From: Prochloron sp965198675
GTDB lineage: Bacteria > Cyanobacteriota > Cyanobacteriia > Cyanobacteriales > Prochloraceae
Assembly: GCA_965198675.1 (NCBI GenBank)
Contig: OZ240666.1
Span: 1 to 64,000, forward strand
Reading direction: 5' to 3'
Length of the DNA: 64,000 nt
The notes beneath the pieces are model-generated. The model saw only the letters and a program-made list of their open reading frames with translations, was not told the origin of the DNA and ran no database searches. Made by a program: the position numbers and the translations under genes. Positions 63,391 to 64,000 of the stretch are shown piece by piece. Numbering within the stretch: position 1 is the first letter of the stretch; the number at the start of each line of letters is the position of its first letter.

Positions 63391-63870
63391 ACCTCCATCT
63401 CTCTTATTCTTCCCTCGGCGCTACCGGCGTTCTGTGGTTTAATCATATTATATCTTCATCAGCCCAGATTTAGGGCTGGTGGGCAATGCCCACCCTACGG
63501 TTGGAAAAACCATAGCCACGGGTGGTTCCACGAAAGTAATTGTGGCCGCAGCACCTATAAATAGGGGTATAATATTACGGGCAAACAAAATCATCAAACC
63601 TCCATCTCTCTTATTCTTCCCTCGGCGCTACCGGCGTTCTGTGGTTTAATCATATTATATCTTCATCAGCCCAGATTTAGGGCTGGTGGGCAATGCCCAC
63701 CCTACGGTTGGAAAAACCATAGCCACGGGTGGTTCCACGAAAGTAATTGTGGCCGCAGCACCTATAAATAGGGGTATAATATTACGGGCAAACAAAATCA
63801 TCAAACCTCCATCTCTCTTATTCTTCCCTCGGCGCTACCGGCGTTCTGTGGTTGAATCATATTATATCAT
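63303..63870 (-). repeat. Three tandem copies of a 207-bp unit carrying promoter and signal-peptide start
   Basis: ccatagccacgggtgg begins at 63303, 63510 and 63717, giving an exact 207-bp period. The third unit is partial, to about 63870. Each holds the first about 30 codons of the trypsin-TPR gene (minus strand) and its upstream region. The junctions carry the ggtgggcaatgcccacc palindrome. Units are nearly identical, so the amplification is recent. Confidence 0.92.
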
Positions 63871-63884
63871 CATCAGAAAACAGT

Positions 63885-64000
63885 ATGGTAAAAAAGATCC
63901 TTGTCCTCTTGTTAATCTGGAGTTTGCTCTTAGCACCTGCAAGAGCTGATACCTCATCGATTCAGCCCTATTTAGACCGAGTCCAGGAGCGAGTTAAAGA
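63885..64000 (+). CDS. Probable M16 (insulinase-type) peptidase, 5' end only
   Basis: ATG 63885 opens a signal peptide (KKILVLLLIWSLLLAPARA), then DTSSIQPYLDRVQERVKE at the window edge. Cyanobacterial M16 peptidases commonly begin with a signal peptide and a PYLDRV-type segment before the FxLxNGxxx core. The zinc motif HxxEH lies beyond the window, so the call is tentative. It diverges from the triplicated promoter region. Confidence 0.5.
   Translation, partial: MVKKILVLLLIWSLLLAPARADTSSIQPYLDRVQERVK

Overview
This window is from a cyanobacterium, probably filamentous. Evidence is the dense scatter of HIP1 octamers (GCGATCGC) and the cyanobacterial families present: a Ycf34 protein, a PetL-type 30-residue peptide, a cyAbrB regulator, a DUF6679-type protein, a COP23-domain remnant, an HpsU-like acetyltransferase, an Npun_R2821-type protein and heptanucleotide tandem repeats. 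Housekeeping genes are intact: thioredoxin, cobD, cobU, RNase Z, CCA-adding enzyme, trhO, gyrA, aroB, pyrH, frr and tRNA-Ala(UGC). They sit among a large amount of decayed and mobile DNA.

Layout. 1-2250: the 3' part of a group II intron whose domain V is split by a second intron, giving a nested intron pair. 2300-8700: a DUF6679-type gene, a tnpB scrap, a CPA-type antiporter diverging from an ArnT-like glycosyltransferase, cyAbrB, and decayed DNA. 8700-20900: a broken GFA gene, cobD, trxA, a DUF2079 membrane protein, a two-gene polysaccharide locus broken by single stop codons, cobU, rnz, a RES/Xre-like toxin-antitoxin pair, the CCA enzyme and Ycf34. 21000-28300: a DedA protein, a TPR-ATPase gene pair, an orphan Xre regulator, an Npun_R2821-type gene split by an IscB element with its predicted omega RNA, then tRNA-Ala. 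28300-38710: trhO and a tandemly duplicated secreted module (FG-GAP beta-propeller plus V8-like RTX protease). The second protease is interrupted by an IS630 element with a clean TA duplication.

38770-53950: gyrA, a fluoroacetate-dehalogenase-like hydrolase, petL, aroB, a Uma2 nuclease, a GPH-type transporter, an alpha/beta hydrolase, and a minus-strand operon of carbamoyltransferase, SxtJ-like, SxtK/DUF5989-like and SGNH hydrolase genes. Then come pyrH-frr, about 500 bp of heptamer repeats and a conserved membrane protein. 53970-64000: a TetR gene split by an IS5-type element, two kinase genes with internal deletions, an MscS channel, and a decayed tail of secreted and nuclease genes. This ends with a trypsin-TPR gene whose promoter and signal-peptide region is triplicated, and the start of a probable M16 peptidase.

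The main themes are mobile elements (group II introns, IscB, IS630, IS5, a tnpB relic), several small palindromic or heptameric repeat families that enter coding sequence, and unusual gene decay: about 19 loci carry a single stop, a small frameshift, a deletion or an insertion. The strongest candidates for follow-up are the nested intron, the IscB/omega RNA locus, the 21-bp palindrome read as LYSVQIT in two ORFs, the duplicated propeller/protease module, the triplicated promoter, and the TPR-ATPase pair. All functions are read from sequence motifs; no database search was run.
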